NCBI GenBank assembly: GCA_032173965.1
Contig: CM063284.1
Coordinates: 135,445,625-135,509,624, forward strand
DNA length: 64,000 bases
Reading direction: 5' to 3'
Source: Sitta carolinensis
Taxonomy: Eukaryota > Chordata > Aves > Passeriformes > Sittidae
The notes under the pieces are model-generated. The model had not been told where the DNA came from, did not search any database, and saw only the letters and a program-made list of their open reading frames with translations. Within the stretch, counting starts at the first letter, position 1, and the number at the start of each line of letters is the position of its first letter. A program made the translations under genes and the position numbers. Below, piece by piece: positions 12,280-27,635 of this stretch.

Positions 12280-15200
12280 TCAACTTAAAAAAGAAGTTTA
12301 GGTTTGTTTAGGCTTTTTTAGCACACTTTAGAGTACTAAATATAAGTAGAACATAGGGTAGTAGTCCAACACTGGCATGAAAGTTGTTAATGATAGCATT
12401 AAGTTATCTGAAATAAACTAGCAGTGCCTGCTAGCTCTCTTTGACTGTAAAGAGGCAGATCTTCAAACACAGAAGGTTTAGAAAACTATTTAGATAGGGC
12501 ACAGGATGTCACAATGTTTTGGTCCACTGCCCAGTACAAGGTAGTCCCCAGACAAGCTGAGGTCAGCTTCACAGTACTGGTGTAGCACGCTATAAATAAT
12601 ATGTACAGAGGTTTTATCTATTCCTACATATATGTATGACATTTTAAAGAGCATCTTTATTTATAGGGAGCTAACCGGGCTCATTAAGTTTTAATGAAAT
12701 CATGTTACTATCCTCTTGTCATAGCTGAGTTCTGTTGCATTATGTACGAGCACCTGGAGAATTGGCTGACTGCTGGCAAGTATGTTATACATTTCCCTGA
12801 AGTGTCACAACAATAAAGACTAGATATTCTTTTGTGATTTCATTGCTCTTTCAACCTCTCATTAAAGGTAATTTAGGAGTAAATCTTCCTTTTATAGGCA
12901 GTCATTCTCTCCAATTAAGTCACTCTATCCTCCTCCTCCAGAATTTCAGAGGCTGCCATTTATTCTCTCCTAAAAATGTCATGTTTTGGGAGACTGCCTT
13001 CCTAGTCACATCTTAAAAAACTTTCTTGCTTTGAAGAATCAGGAAATCCAGAAATCAGCAATGTGAGGCCTTTAGTCAATTTATTTATTAGTTTTGTTTG
13101 CCATGATGAAAATTGGTAGTTTGTTATTTGCAAATGTAGTGATAAAACCAGCAATGCCTTTTGCCTGCAAAGACTAGACCGTTTGCTACGTGTTAATGGT
13201 GTCTTTTAATAAAATACCAATTTTTATAAGAGCTAGAAGCTACAATATCTATATTTAGGAATGCTTAATACTAAGTCCCAACAATAAAAGACTTGCAACT
13301 GAAGTTTTGATTAATATTTGTGTGACAGTTCATTTGTCAGTTGACACCAAGAATCGAAAGTGATCTCCAGATTCATAATAGTGTACTTCTGACCTAAAGA
13401 ACTGAACACTGAAAGTCAGAGCTGTAATTGATCTACATCTAGAAGGAAACATCTGAACTCACTGCACTTTTAGAGCAAGGTATTGAAGCTTGCCATCAAA
13501 TTTCAGTTGAAATGTCGATATTTTACATTGCATATCAGAAATCTTTTCTTCATGAGCACCACAGAGCTATTATGATTTCTGCGAGCCAAAAATTTAGACT
13601 AAGCCCCACAGGAAATATTCTATTTTTTACAGAGGAGTGACAGTATGACTTTACTCTGGAGAAAATAACTTGGAAACTTGTTTTAAACAGGATTCTTTTT
13701 TTTTTTTCTATTTTACAATCATTCTTGCTGTGGTGTGGGTTAGCCAGTGGTGCGGACTTCAGTCAGAGAGGCACATTAAATCATAGCATGAGCATGTAGA
13801 AGTTACAGGTGACCTTTACACTGCAGTGAATATAGAAACAAGTTTGCTGTGTGCTACAGAAATTAGATGGCTACATTGCTGCAAGACCTGGTTAGTAGCA
13901 CAAGGTTTTCCCATGAAAAAATACTGAATTTTTGGAAGAATGACATATGCTGTAGGAATGGAACCATTTCATTATCTTCCCCTTGCAAAGGAGAGAAACC
14001 CTGTTCCGTGACAGTTTATACACCCTCTCTGCAACTGCCCCAGCTTCTGAAGCAGCTGGGCTGCTTGACATTCAGGAATCATAAACTTGGAAAGCTGTGT
14101 GCCACAGAAATCACAGAGCGGGGTGCCACAGAAATCCCAGCTCCCCAACACAGCTGGCCTTCACAGTTCATAGACCTTAATATACTGCACATTGCTCAAG
14201 GAATGAGTTCCTCTGGGTTTTAATAGTTTCTAAATCACAGCCCTCATATATTTTATTTTTTGCATTTTACAATGTATCTTAAAAAATCTGAATGGAAGCT
14301 CTGAACAGCATTTTAAATGTTCCATTTTAATTTCTACTTTCAAGTATCTCCTCTGTTGTAATAAGTTTTGACATCTTGAATCAATGTACAAAGCTGCTCC
14401 ATTTTAATATCAAATAAGAGAAGAAATGCTTGGAACAAGAAAGTAAGGTGGTCATTCACTACAGGTTACAGTAACAGCTGTTCTGTTTCATTATTGCAGA
14501 AAAATGCAACCAAGCTGCCATAATAAAAACAGATGTCTATATAAAGTGTGATGGGTACTCATCTAATTTCCTATTCTATGAAATCTCTACAGAAAATGCA
14601 CTCTGAAGAGAAAAATGACATAAATTTTATGTCAGGGTAATTTTTCTTACAATAGGATTCGAAATAGTAACAAAAATGAGCATAATTAAATGAATTAATT
14701 TAAAATAAAGTCTAATGTAAAATCACAGATTGACTATATAAGAATAATAAAATAATAATAAAGCCACTTTTTGAAGTATTAAATTTGTTCTTGATTATAA
14801 AAAATTGCATTTTTTTCAGGGATTCCAAATAAAATTTACAATTTTTTGAAATAAATATTTTAGTTAATTTAATTTAATTCATAAAGAAACAGGTTTGTCA
14901 CAGAGACCTTTGTAACTTTTGGATTTCCTTTCAAATTCAAATAGAAGCAAATGTCAAATGCCCTAGCAATAACTTTTTCTGCCTTAGCCCATTTCTGTTT
15001 GCAAGCACCAAAATATTTTTTTAACTGCACTGTGAGAATGTATTTTCTTTGGCAGTTTCAAGAACAAGGACATAGTCTCTGCAGATATCAATTAAGATGC
15101 CTTCTATTTCAGCCTACAGTGTATTCCAAACATATGTCTGCTACCAAGGTGCCAGTTCAATATGTATCATTCCTGTGGGATTTATTGTCACTATTTGCAA

Positions 15201-18005
15201 AGTTCCTTTAGAAAGAAGCACATAAGAAGCACATTGAATAAGTGTGAAATGAACCAACTCTGAAACACTAGATAGATTCATCAAGGAATAAGTGTAAAAT
15301 AACAACAATGTTTTATAAACAGAAGGTCTTTGCAGGAATATTATGCATGTTAATTAAAAACTTATTATGTATTTAATTATGAAGATTTTTTTCTATATGA
15401 GCGGAAGGAATCTGTCATGAAATTTCTGTACAGATGTACAGGTACAACTGTAGCCAGAAAGTGTAAACTGCAAAGGTCTGACATCCCATCTGTCCTCAAA
15501 AATGTCCCTACCTACCCTGATTGGAAAAGTACAAGTCTCATTCTTCAGCATATGTGAAAATTTAATTTTATACCCAGATAGCTGGAGATGCAGTTATGGA
15601 TTTGAAAGCACTTAATGGTGTTTTTGTCCGAGACCTTTTTTGACCAGACTGATTTCTTGGGTTACTCAACTTGTTTGTTAAGAAAATGGAAATAAAATAG
15701 GGAGAAAATTCTGTTTGGTGAGTGTTTTATTTTAAGGATAAAAAATACTTATATTTCATTTGTAACTGTACATTTTTAAAATAAAATCCTTGCATTATTG
15801 GGAAATTATTTTCATAGGAATTTTGGGTTTGTTAGTATTTAGATAACTATTCCAATATTTTTATAAAATATATATTAATAATGTGAAACTTTCAATGGAA
15901 ATAATTATGAAAGTGACTTTTAAAAAAAGTAAATTAATATATCATTTGAAACACTTAACCAAGATTTGATTTTTATACATATTTGAAATAATGCTGTATC
16001 CCTTTTCCACCTGCAGATTTCATGAGCTAATGTTAAAATACAGTAAAAGTTCTGAGTAACCTGCTCTATTTTATTTTTTTTTAACTATAGCTGAAATGCT
16101 GGGGTGTATAATTTACCTTAGTGAGTGACAATTTTTGGGAAAGGTATTGTCAGAGACGACTTCATGTTCAGCTGCAGCAGATACACTGAATTCTGCTAGT
16201 TTTAAGCCTGTGTTCACTAGAGTAATGATCATGACTTTGAAAGTAAGGCAGTTGAGCTGCACCACCTCCCAACACCTTTTTTACCTTTCGGCCAATAAAG
16301 TTGGAGTGCTGTTAAGTTCCTCTTTTCCTTCTTATGCTCATAAAGATGCACATTTGTCATTAATTTACCACATCAAAGTCCTGAGAAGAATCATTTAAAC
16401 CTGGTGTCCTGGTTTGAATGAAGCCTCTCTGGTGCCATAAACCCTGCTGCAAATTGTGCCAATTCTGAGTGCAGCAGTCTTGAATACAATATCCTGTTTT
16501 CCAGAGCCCCATACAAAGTCTGGGAAAGAGTGATGACTCCTTTACAGGCTAGTGACACTCTCTTTCCCCTGAAACATTTATTTCCTCCTCAGAAGATTTT
16601 TTTCATGCTCTAAAGCATGCCTTGCCATAATTTCCTGGAAGCCAGCCATATCCAACAGGATAAAACCTTTCAAGATTGTCCAGTCTGCAGGATTTGGTAA
16701 AGAACAGGAACAACTCAAGTATGATGTGGGTCCGAATGTAGAGTTTAAACACTAAAGATATCTAAAAATAGTGCTTAAGAGTAGTGGAGAAATGTTTCTA
16801 TGCCTCCTTAATCTCCAAAATCACTGTGGTATAAAAGATGATTCCATAGATAACATATCCTGGTGATTTGTACATGCAACAACTGAACAGATATTTCAGG
16901 TCTTCATGGGGAGAAAGTATAGATTTGAGGAATACTTTGAAAAATCCAGTAAAATTACACCTACTGGACTGCAACATACCCTGATCCACAGGACGAGAGA
17001 TCAGTGTAGCCCACTTTACAAATTAGGGAATGCAGAATTATTAAAATATCTTTGTGGCTTCTTGTAGTGTGTTTGTAGAATCTTTTCATGCCAGGTCTAG
17101 GTTATTATTTACAGCAACTCAGAGGGTCCACTGCCATGATTGAACTGGGCTATGTGGAAGTGGCATCCTGCGCCTTTATGCCTGCACCTTATTTTCTTAC
17201 TAGGTAAAAAGTATCACTTGTTAATCATTGCTACCAAAGCTCCTCTTTTATCCTCCTGCACTTACTGCCCTGCTGGCTTCGTCCCTTCATTTCAATTCAG
17301 CACTCTTTCTATAAAGCAGTCTTCTTGGAAGGTTTTCAGTATGCTATAATTTCTAAATCACAAGAATATAGTCATACAAATATTTCTGTCACCAAGGTGT
17401 GTTAAAGAAGTTCCACTGCTCCAGCAAAAAAAGAAGAGAGAGAAGCAAGCTCCCAACTTTGGTGCATGAGTTATGTATCCCCTGCTCATCCCCATCAAAA
17501 TATTTGGCCACCTCAATATTAATTTTATCTAAACATCAATCTAATTAGAAAATCATACACTCATGAAGCCTCTCAAGACGTAGTTTTCATTAGCTGTTGC
17601 TCATAACTTGATTTGATGGAAAAAAAATGACTCAGATTTTCACTAAACCATCTCTGAGATAATAATGGGATGGGATGGGATACCATGACGCATAGTCATT
17701 TGATGAATATATTTCCAAAATTTAGAGCAATGTAATGAGAAAGAAACGCTTGACAGAAAAAAGTTTACTTTTAAAGAGGTCCTGGGAAACACTCTGGACA
17801 CAGACAGATTCATAGATGGAGTGTCACAGTCTATCATATATTTATTTCAGTAAGACAGTTAACTTTTGTTAAAAAATGCAACAACCATTTGAAATAACAT
17901 CTGCTAAATTCCAGTAATCTTATGACCCTCTATCTGGAAACAGGCTAATCACATCCATACATTTCACCCGACCATCACCTATCTCTATTACAGGAGAGAA
18001 GCAGC
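12280..18005. other. Unannotated AT-rich non-coding DNA
   Basis: No gene or recognised mobile element was found. The longest frames (13867-14223 plus, 118 codons; 14951-15211 plus; 16135-16398 plus) have no recognisable domain. A 23-bp-period doublet of GCCACAGAAATC lies at 14101-14135. A run of TGGGA units is at about 17666-17681. The stretch 12580-12830 has moderately complex sequence rich in homeodomain-like AT motifs, but conservation cannot be judged from one genome. Confidence 0.55.
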
Positions 18006-18010
18006 AGAAG

Positions 18011-18080
18011 AAAAAAAAAAAACAAAAAAAAACAAAAAAAAAAAAAACAAAAAAAAAACAAAACAAAAAAAAAAAAAAAA
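18011..18080. repeat. A-rich low-complexity tract with interspersed C
   Basis: Seventy bases of A runs (9 to 16 long) separated by single C residues. The minus-strand open frame through it encodes only Phe and Cys/Val stretches and is an artefact of the homopolymer. It is compatible with an aged poly(A) microsatellite. Confidence 0.95.
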
Positions 18081-21000
18081 CACTGCTAATTGCAGGTTTA
18101 ACTTCTGCCATACATCTTCCTCACTTCATGTCAGGTTCCAAGTCCATTCATTCATAAGTCCAAGTATATATGTACAAACACAAGCTGCAAGTAAATGAAA
18201 TGCATCTCACAAATAGAAGGAACCCATATTTTTGTTCTTGTTTAAATATTACAAACATAGTAACATGAAAACACACAGATCATTACATTTTATTAGAAAA
18301 AAAGCACCTCAGCATTTAGCACTGAAATCTTCATCTCTAGCTTTAAACATTTCAAAAGAAAAAATTCTTGATGCATCTCAAGTATTTTTCAGATAAATAA
18401 AAATCTGTAAAGAGCACCATTGAATCCTTCAAAAGCCGTGCAATAATGTATAATTCATCTATGTTTGTAAAGCAAAATGAAATCAATTAGCCTCATATTT
18501 CAGAAGATACTTCCACATATATTTTCATATGGTCTTTAATAGCAACTAAAACCTATTTCTTGTCCTACTGGGTACTGCTGAGACAGCTGCAGAGAGACAG
18601 TGAAAGGCTGTTTGTAGAAAAAGCAAATTATTTTCCTTTCTCTGGGTAAGTTAACATTTTAATTCTTTTACTCCTCCAAGTTTTTTTTGGCTGAGCCAAT
18701 AAAACCAGCCATTGTGACAAAGTCTGATCCCACAGCCCTCTATTGTTGTAAATGATAGCCCCAGCTTTCATTTTCTGTGTGAGGAAGACTTAAACAAAAA
18801 TTTCCCATAGGAAGCCTCGTCCCCACTCAGCTATGCCCATTGTTATCCAGGTGTTGAATTTTCTATGCACCTTAAAGCTATTCTTTTCATCTTTAATAAC
18901 TAGGACATTTTAATCACCATAAAATAATGAATGCGAAGTACTGATTTCTCATCGTCCACTGATTAACCACACACATATGTCTCTGCAGCTCATAGCTGTA
19001 CTTTTGGGGTCTAGGGAGAAGCATACCTCTAAGCTCATTGAAAATGAGAAAAAAGCCATTGGAGAGGACATACCATAATTACAGTAAATCAAAATAGATT
19101 ATGGGCAGTTTGCTACCAGAACGTTAGTCATCAGAAGTAAATTGCTGTGTTTGGGGTGACAGACAGAGTCTGTAATTTTTTGGACTAATAATTGTGAAGT
19201 TCACAACAACATTCCTTGTGTCTGACTAAACCTGCTCAGGCCAGCCCTCCGGAGACTCTCAGGGAGAGGCACACAGCCATGTCCACCTCCACCAGCTTCA
19301 GCACTGATGAGATTACAAAGTGCATCTCTGAGAGAGTGTTTGTGACTTCATGTGCAGAGACTCATGTGTGGTGATGAACTGGAAATGTTTAAATCAGGGC
19401 TTCTAAAACAGGCAGATTGGTGTGCTGCTTCCAGACAAGTGTTGTTAGTAGTGATGGATATCTTTAATGCTGCCAAGATCCAGCTGGGACAGGTTCTCAA
19501 AAGTACGCAGGGAAGATAGATTATGTTTTCTTCTACTGAAATTAAGTCTCTCACCTACAATGCCACAAATCTTAGATCTCTGGTATTTCAAAATTTAACA
19601 AGACTTGTTTTTAAGGTGGAATTTGTTTTGAAAGGTTTAAGAGAAATGAAGAGCATCATTCAGTCCCTTTTCTTAATTTAGAACCCCCCTAGTGCTGAGG
19701 ACCAGAGACACAAACAAAATATTGCAGAATTACATAAAATCTTGAAGACATAAATTTAATTTTAATAAATCTCTGAGAAGGATATTTTATATCAAGAGGT
19801 TTTTATTTGAGTAATATAAATATATTGATGTATTTATTTAATATATTACTTACTAAATTTGTGTGCAAGATAAAAGGACTTTTCTCTGGGCAAATGGATT
19901 TTGCAGTTGACAAGACTACTACTGCTATAAAGAATCACTAGATCACACAAATAAAAACAGCAGTCTAATCTCTGAGGCATGTTTTAACCTCTCCTCTTAC
20001 TAACATAAAGATGTTTTTACATTTTTAAATTAATAAATTATTGATTTTTTTTTCTTTTTTTCTCCTTTTTCCATTTAAGAATAAGTTGGTTCTGTCCTGC
20101 ATGAAACAAGAATGGAGTGTATCACCACCCCTGATGTGACAAGAGTGTTAAACCACAGCATGCTAATGCAATACCAGCAAGAGTAAAAGCAAGAGTGGAA
20201 AACCCACTCTTTCCTATATTTTGATAGGAAATAGGAAAACCCACAGTAAGAAAATATGTATTTCCAGATATCTGTAATATTATGAGAACCATCTTGCAAC
20301 AGAGAGATAGGTATTCAAGTATTTATCATGTGTGAAATGTAAGCAAAACATCGACTTTATTCTTTCTTCAGCCCTCCACTCAATGACTTTATTCAAGTGA
20401 TTTCCATAACCTCGACTTTAGCAGTATAATTATTCAACTAAAAGATTAACAGGAGCAAAAGTGATGACATTTTCCTTTAACCAGTAGAATACCAGTATAA
20501 ACTAGTGAATTATCTAATTTTTGGAGGAGTGCAATTTGGGAAGTATTTCACTTACATCAGAGAGGATCCCAAAGGCTTGAAATCTTAGAACCAGCCAAAG
20601 TGCAGATACCTAAGTGATGGAAAAGAAGATGTTTTACTGTTAAACACTCATTGTGTAATGAACCATACACAAATCTCACTCTCCCTAGAAAAATATTTGT
20701 ACTTCAATTACTACTTGAAGTAAAATAATTTCATAGTAGTGTCAACACAAAGTGTAGACCTATTGTATTTACTTTCTGTGTTACACTTTCTTGAAGTGTT
20801 CAAGACGAAATACTGTGAATACAGTAGTGTGGCAAAACAGCTGCCAAAACAGCCAACAATTCCACTGGTCTCCTCCACCACTGTGTGAAAAACTTAGGAT
20901 TTGGAATACAGAAATCAGCCATTTGGATTAAACTGGCTCTATTTTTCCATAATCTGCTTTCGAGAAAAAGCAGGAACCTCTAATTTCAGTGAACTAGATA

Positions 21001-22961
21001 TGAACCACAGTAACATGCAAGCTCTGCCTGTCACACTGTATCTACTGTCTCAGCTGAAAGAAATACATTGCTATCCTCTAAGGCTTTTAATTATTGAAAT
21101 AAATTGGTATAATTACTTAAATACAATAATGACCTTTTGACTTTTCACTTGTAATGTTCATTTTCCCTCTTAAGAGTTGCAAAGTACTTCCTAAACACAA
21201 TGAGAAAAAAATGAAACCTCAGTCTAACTTGCTAATGAAAGGTGCAGGAAAAACATAGGGAGGTTTAGTATATGGCCAAACCCTTCATATCAACACTCTG
21301 ACAATGCCAAGAACAGAACACCAAGCTCCTAGTTTTAAATTTTCAGTTTTCACATTTAACTACTTTCTGAGAAGTCTTCCTTACACATACCTTTAGCTAT
21401 GTCACAACTCTGTTGGGTATAAAGTCAATACGATTCATTCCGCTTTAAGCAGTTTGTGGTCTTGCTAATGTGATTATATTCAGGTCATTGAGCGATACCT
21501 TCACGGAAAGTGAAACTACCATAACATACTGAATCAATATCTTGTTGAATTGCTGTCAGATACTTGTTGGAGGATAAGTTTTCAACTCTTACTCTTATGA
21601 GACCACATGTTTAGCTGGGTCATACTGGTGGTTTGGATCAAATGACCAACTGTTTCTCACACACACACACACGCATGGTTTCTTCCAATGCAAATAAGTT
21701 ATCAAGTGTGCTTTGCTCCACAGAATTAAAAAAAATTCCTGGGTGAAGAAACATGTCATAATAGGAATTCCCCTTGCAGAATCAGACATCAGTGAGTTAC
21801 CAGCCTGACAGTGCATAAAGCCATAGCAGCATATAATTACATTTTTTTTTTTTTTTGGCTGAAGAGTTTAAAGATTTTAGCAGTGACATTCCTGAAATCA
21901 TGTTTCCATAAAGACTCAAGTGTTTTACTGCACTTGGACCCAAAATACAAAATAAAAAATTGTCCAAATATTGAAAACCCATCAATTTTCATTTAAGCTT
22001 TATAAATTAAATGGAGATATTTCTTAATCAAAACGTGATTTTCTTGTACATTTACAAAGACTTCCATCAGATAGGGAAACAGAATAGTATTTATGGAACT
22101 TTGTATTATTTCAACAGCAATCTCTTGTAAATGGTCAAAACTTATCTGTTTACTTATGTATCAGCAGGTGGTTTCTTTAAGATTATTTTTGCATGCTACA
22201 AAAATCAGAAACGCACACCCTAATACAGAAAATCAGATACAGAATGTAAAAACTCAAATGACACTATTACACATCAGTCTAGAATATTGAATACCATTAT
22301 ACTGTCTCAGAAATGCCTATTTTGCTGCTGTTAAATAGGACAAGAAAAGAATTTAACTTCTTTTTTACCTCTGCTACTGTTTTTATAGTTTCTCTAGATT
22401 CATGGATCAGTCACTAGTCGGAGCAGCTATCACAAACCGCAGGAAGCAATTTTATGTTTGGCTGGTCCAAATAATTGTTATCAAACTAGTATTTCTGAGG
22501 TATTCAGCTGCCTCTTAGCCAAATACTAAAAGACCAAAGGAAAGTCTTCATTTTTCTGCACAAAGAGTTACCACACTACAACTAGTTTGTTTTCATGAGG
22601 AACATGGGTCTTAAATGGTTAGATCTATTTGAGCATATTTTAACTGTTTTTTACAATGTAACGAGAGAATTTGTACTCTATCTGCACAGAATTACTGTTG
22701 GGTTGGGCTTAATTTTTAGCAGATTAATTACAAAGCTTTTCCTTGTGCATTAGGTTTCTTGAGTGTGCACCTGTCTTAATGACTAAATTTAATACTTTGA
22801 AGTGAGAGGTATTTAGTTGTTAATATTCTCTTCTAATGTTTCCAGATTATTTTTTATTTTGCTGCCAGTCAGGATTGAAGAAGAAGCAGCAATGTTTTCA
22901 ATTCAGCCTGAGGTAAGCCTCTAAGAATAATTACTGGGTTTTATGTCATTTAAATATTTTT

Positions 22962-22965
<4 letters not shown>
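18081..22965. other. Unannotated AT-rich non-coding DNA
   Basis: No gene or recognisable transposon was found. The frames at 19348-19554, 20075-20299, 20901-21140, 21595-21816, 21797-21985 and 22093-22290 are short and featureless. A short (CA)n run is at 21658-21673 and a T15 tract at 21842-21856. Confidence 0.6.

Positions 22966-22999
<34 letters not shown>
22966..22999. repeat. Poly(A) tract, A34
   Basis: Uninterrupted A34 on the plus strand, preceded by AT-rich unique sequence and followed by GTTTTAAAAGCCCC. No retrocopy body is recognised upstream. Confidence 0.97.
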
Positions 23000-23003
<4 letters not shown>

Positions 23004-26000
23004 TAAAAGCCCCACAACAACCAAACTAGAACAAACTTTAGCCTGGTATTATAAGTCAAAACTTTTCCCATGTATGTAAGCCAAGTGTTTACCCCTGTCA
23101 TTAATTATTACAAGGATAAACAATCCCCAGTTCTTACATTCAGGGAAATTACACATCACAGTCAGCAACTCCATCCTAATAGCTTTCAGTGACAAGGCTT
23201 TGGGAATGATGAGTTTGAGGGGCAGTAATGCCTTCTGGCCTGGGAAACACAGTGTTAGGGAAACTGTTCTGCAACTGTTTCAACCTATCACAGTTATTTC
23301 AACTGGAACAGGTACAAATTATAAATGTTTGTTGAAATTAGCCGATTTGTCATCTCAGTTCCCTTCCTCCTTCTTTCCATAAAAACTATTCACAAACTCA
23401 GAGAAACAATTCACATTTAAGCCCACTAATAAACCTTGCAAAATATGCTTCTCAACAAAATTGTTGTTGGACTTGAGAAAGCTCAGCAACAATGCACTGT
23501 CCATGCTAATGTTATTTATTCTAACATTATTGAACCTATCTAATACCTCTGTAAGGAAAAATTGTACTTTTCAGATATGCACATTGTGGAGCACAAAATT
23601 AATTCTTGAATATAAGGGGAAAAAACCAAGAAAACACAGAAGAAGTTGGAGTTGAATTAATTCTGTTTCTGGGAAAGAATTTCTACCCAGAAGCTTTATT
23701 TTGCATATAATTATTTGATAGGTAATGACAAATGACCTAATGAATAGAAAGTTGTCATCACCATCCATTTGCTAGCAATAGGAAACATCTGTACCCCTAC
23801 ATGGAAATAAGTGCCACAAAACCAGATTTCAAAATCAAATGTGCAAACCATGCTTACCTCATTGCATAAATTCTTGTTGCACTTCTGCAATAATCATACA
23901 TTTATGTTTTAGAAGATAGGGAAGTAATACAACTCAAGAGCTACCATCCTTAAAAATGACCATACAACAGGGTGTGAGAACTTTAACAAGCAATGATAAG
24001 TCACTTATAGAAAGTTCTCTAAATAATATCACTCACAAGTGCATTGAAAAAAGTGGCAATAATACATGAAAGACAGGAATGTACTTTGTAATTTCAGAAC
24101 AACTTTACATGTCAGACTGCCAGATAAATATTTACAGCACACTCCAACTTAGCTGAACTTATATGACTTCAATCAAGGGAAACTGCTTCCAGACATGAAG
24201 GTCGTGAAACATGTTATCAACTTTCCAGAGGCTGCCTTCAAAATCACATTGAAAGTGGAGAGCCACACGGCTGTCTAGTGTTATACAGACTTAGAAACAC
24301 TGATAGGAAGTTTATGAAATCCTCCCTAGAGGGAAAAAAAAAAGAAGCAGGATTGTGCTGCTATCATATTATTTAATAAAAACTTGGGAAGGTTGTTCTT
24401 TATGTATGATTCTTATAACCATGCCTGGGAACACCAAGTTGTGACATGGGAGGCCATGTAGATTGCAGAGGCTTTGAATGTGGATGGTAAAAATCACCCT
24501 GACAAGTGAGAACAAATGCAGAGAGGATCTGTGCAGCAAGCCTCTAGCCAGATCTGCAGTGTCAAGTTGTCTTCTTTTGAAACTAATGCTACTACTGCTA
24601 CACAAGAGTGGAAAGAAAAACCAGTTAGCAAAGACTGAATGAAAACAAAGACCAGCCAAAGATGTCACTTACAGCCACAGTCAGAACCAGCGACAAAAAA
24701 ATATAATTATTTGAGATTAAAATATTTCAAATGTTAATGAGGAAAAAGAGAAAAATTAGCAGTTTTTCTAAGAAATGTCACATTTTGTTTGACATAATTA
24801 CTATTCTCTTATTATAGATTAAATTAACACATTGTATGAAATCATCATGCAAAGGGTCTTTTACCCTGTTAAACTGAAGACAGAAGTAAACTATTCCAGG
24901 TATCACGGAACCTTGCAATTAAGGCATTAGGTCAAGCACAATAAATTCTTCAAATTGCAGTTAAAAGTAGTGTTTTGGTGTTAATTACTATTTTGGAGAA
25001 TCACTGGAAATGTTGAGAATTCAAAAAATTTCAAATTGGTAATCCTTCCTCTAATTAGAATGTCTGATTTATTTTTATTTGTTTCCTGTTCTCTGAACCT
25101 TAGGCATAACAAAAATACTAGTGATAAAAACTCAAAATTACATCTCCTTCATTTGTTTATAATTTGGGTTTTGATACAGAAAAGATAGAATAAAATAAAT
25201 ACTGATTTTCTAGCCTTTCTTTATCATGGGTTTATGCTCATTTGGAAAAAGCAGAAAGGAAACAAGGAGCTTCTTAATTATTTTTCTTGCAACACCGGTG
25301 GATTTATTACTTCTTTCATACCCAGTATTAGCTATTGCTACCCCTACTTTATGCTGCAGGTTACTGTTGATTACTTCTGTTACTACTGGATAACGTTTCC
25401 ACTGTAACAAAGACTATAAAACATAGTAAAAAAGTACCAGTATGCACAGAAAATAAAAAATATCATTGGCACCAGTGTATGTATAAATGCATGCACAAGG
25501 AAGTGAGTTTAGGAATATTACTGCCAAATTATCTGAAATTTGCTCATTGTGTTCTACAATGACAACATGGTCTATTACTACCAGCACAGTGAATATGTCA
25601 GTTCTCAGCACCTAAGTTGATTTACACAGTACAAGTGACAGAAAAAAGACAGAAAAGGCAGACCCATAGTCTTCCCCCACTTACTACTTTCTATCATGAA
25701 ATGTTTATAGAGAAACCTGAAGGGTAGTGTATGTTGTTCACAGCAGCCTAATGAAACCTTTGCCAGGTGTCCAGCCTATTGTTCTGGGAAACCCAAGTTA
25801 TGACTGCTATTTAAATTCCCAGCTGAGACTCATTTGGAGCTCTGGAATATTGGTCATGATGCACAGCAAGAGAATTAGGTAGAATCACATCCTTGACCTA
25901 ATGAAAGGATGAGCAAGCTGTACTAGTTCTCCCACCCATCTAAATATTTTTGACATTCCTTCTTGGCTCTTAAGTGAATTGATTGATTGATTTAACTTAC

Positions 26001-27593
26001 AAAATTCCAAAGAAAAGGATGGGGAGAAGTACTTCTACCACACAGCAAAAGAGTGTTTTCCTTTTTTCTAAAAGCAGTCATGGGAATATAAAACAAATTG
26101 ATGTATAGCCCAAATCTTCCCCAAAACAATTCAGTGGTTTTCCTTACTATTGAAGTAGAAGCCCATCACCAAAGCTAAATGCATTTGCCATGTCATTAAC
26201 CAGTCATAAAAACAGTTCCATTTGACTTCGCTATGGTCACATGTACAATTCTGGTTTTACGTACAACAGCCACACAGATTTGACTACTTTTTTTTTTACA
26301 TTTGAATCTCTTTGTCCCTCATTCTGTTTCATTTTAACATGAATTGTCAAAAGAACAAGATACTCTGAAACCCCACTGCTGTCTCTTGCGGGTGAGATAA
26401 TCGATGTCACAGGCCTGTTGCCCTTATCTTTGGGGAGTGTTTAACAGCGTGATGGGAGTTCCATTTTCAGTTGTGACTGTATCATCTGGGTGGCCCAAGC
26501 AGCCCATGAAAGGTGTGAACAGACAGCTGCTGCATTTATAAAGCAAAGAGTTTGTTCTGAATTTAAGGTTTTAATTTTTGAGAAAAGTATAATCTTGGGA
26601 TTACAGCAAATCAGATCTTGGGATCAAGCTTGCGTGTGTGCCTGCACATCACTATCTGATACTATTTTTTTAAAGGGATTCAGTCATCCAAAAAATGGTC
26701 TGTCTGTAATAGTCCATCCAAGGATAGTACAAAAACATGCACTGGAAGATACATTCCTCTACACATAAACAACAGATTTGAGATATTTGATGGCAACTAT
26801 AATTATAAATAACAACAAAAAAAACATTTTCAGTTGTTACGGTCTGTCTCAAAAGTCTTTATTAAATGATTTCTTTTAAGTATGCATCTGCTATGATGGT
26901 TGCAATGTGATGTGAAAAATAAAATGAGAAGAGTAGCATTTTCAAAGGCCTTAGATTTCTGAAATATTTAGGAACAATGTTTATTGATTTGTTCCTGAAT
27001 ATTGAAGAAATAGGACAAGGAAACTACTGTTAAAAGGCTCCTCCAGACTCAGAAAGTAAACATGTAGTGGTCATATTCAAAAGTATGCCCAACCCTGACA
27101 TAATTTTTTGTTTTTACTTGAAAAGAGAAACACATTGACAGATTATGCCTGGTTTTGGTTGTTAGGGCCATTGTTCAATTAAGTGGATTTCAGCTGAAGG
27201 TTTAAGTCGCAAGATAGTTAGGAAAGTTGATGACCTACAGGAATATGTAGAGTATGCATGGTGCTGAAAGCAAGAGAGTGAAGTTTGACTCTATTAAGAT
27301 GATGTGGAGTGATTGATAACATGTGTGAGAATGTAGATAGACTGTTGAACACGGAAGCAGAGGAGACAGGGAGTGTATTTTTACTCATTTCTGAGTTCTA
27401 AAGGCAGGAGGGCATTTTGCAGGTTATTTGTACTCTCTTCTAGTTTCCTGTGGTAAATATGATTTTCTAAAAATCTGTTATCACAACTAAACCTGGAACA
27501 CCTGAAAGACCACAACAGGAATAAATGTTGACTGAATCCACCACAAGGTCTTCTTATTTTTTAAGTGAATCTTGTTCCCATTGCACAGAACCA

Positions 27594-27594
<1 letters not shown>
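23000..27594. other. Unannotated AT-rich non-coding DNA
   Basis: No gene or recognisable transposon. Short open frames (23200-23382, 23461-23655, 23571-23768, 24369-24668, 25210-25410, 25414-25611, 26490-26768, 26670-26852) lack domains and overlap in opposing frames, as expected by chance. Confidence 0.6.

Positions 27595-27632
<38 letters not shown>
27595..27632. repeat. Poly(A) tract, A38
   Basis: Uninterrupted A38 on the plus strand between GCACAGAACCAC and GCTGTCATCATCC. No adjoining retroelement body is recognised. Confidence 0.97.

Positions 27633-27635
<3 letters not shown>

Noticed and set aside
16405..16680. Possible ERV LTR starting TGTCCTGGTTT
   Set aside because: Only the first eleven bases resemble the start of a common avian ERVL LTR; the following sequence does not continue the match and no terminal CA or target duplication was found.
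18011..18080. Poly-Phe/Cys minus-strand peptide
   Set aside because: A translation of an A-rich low-complexity tract.
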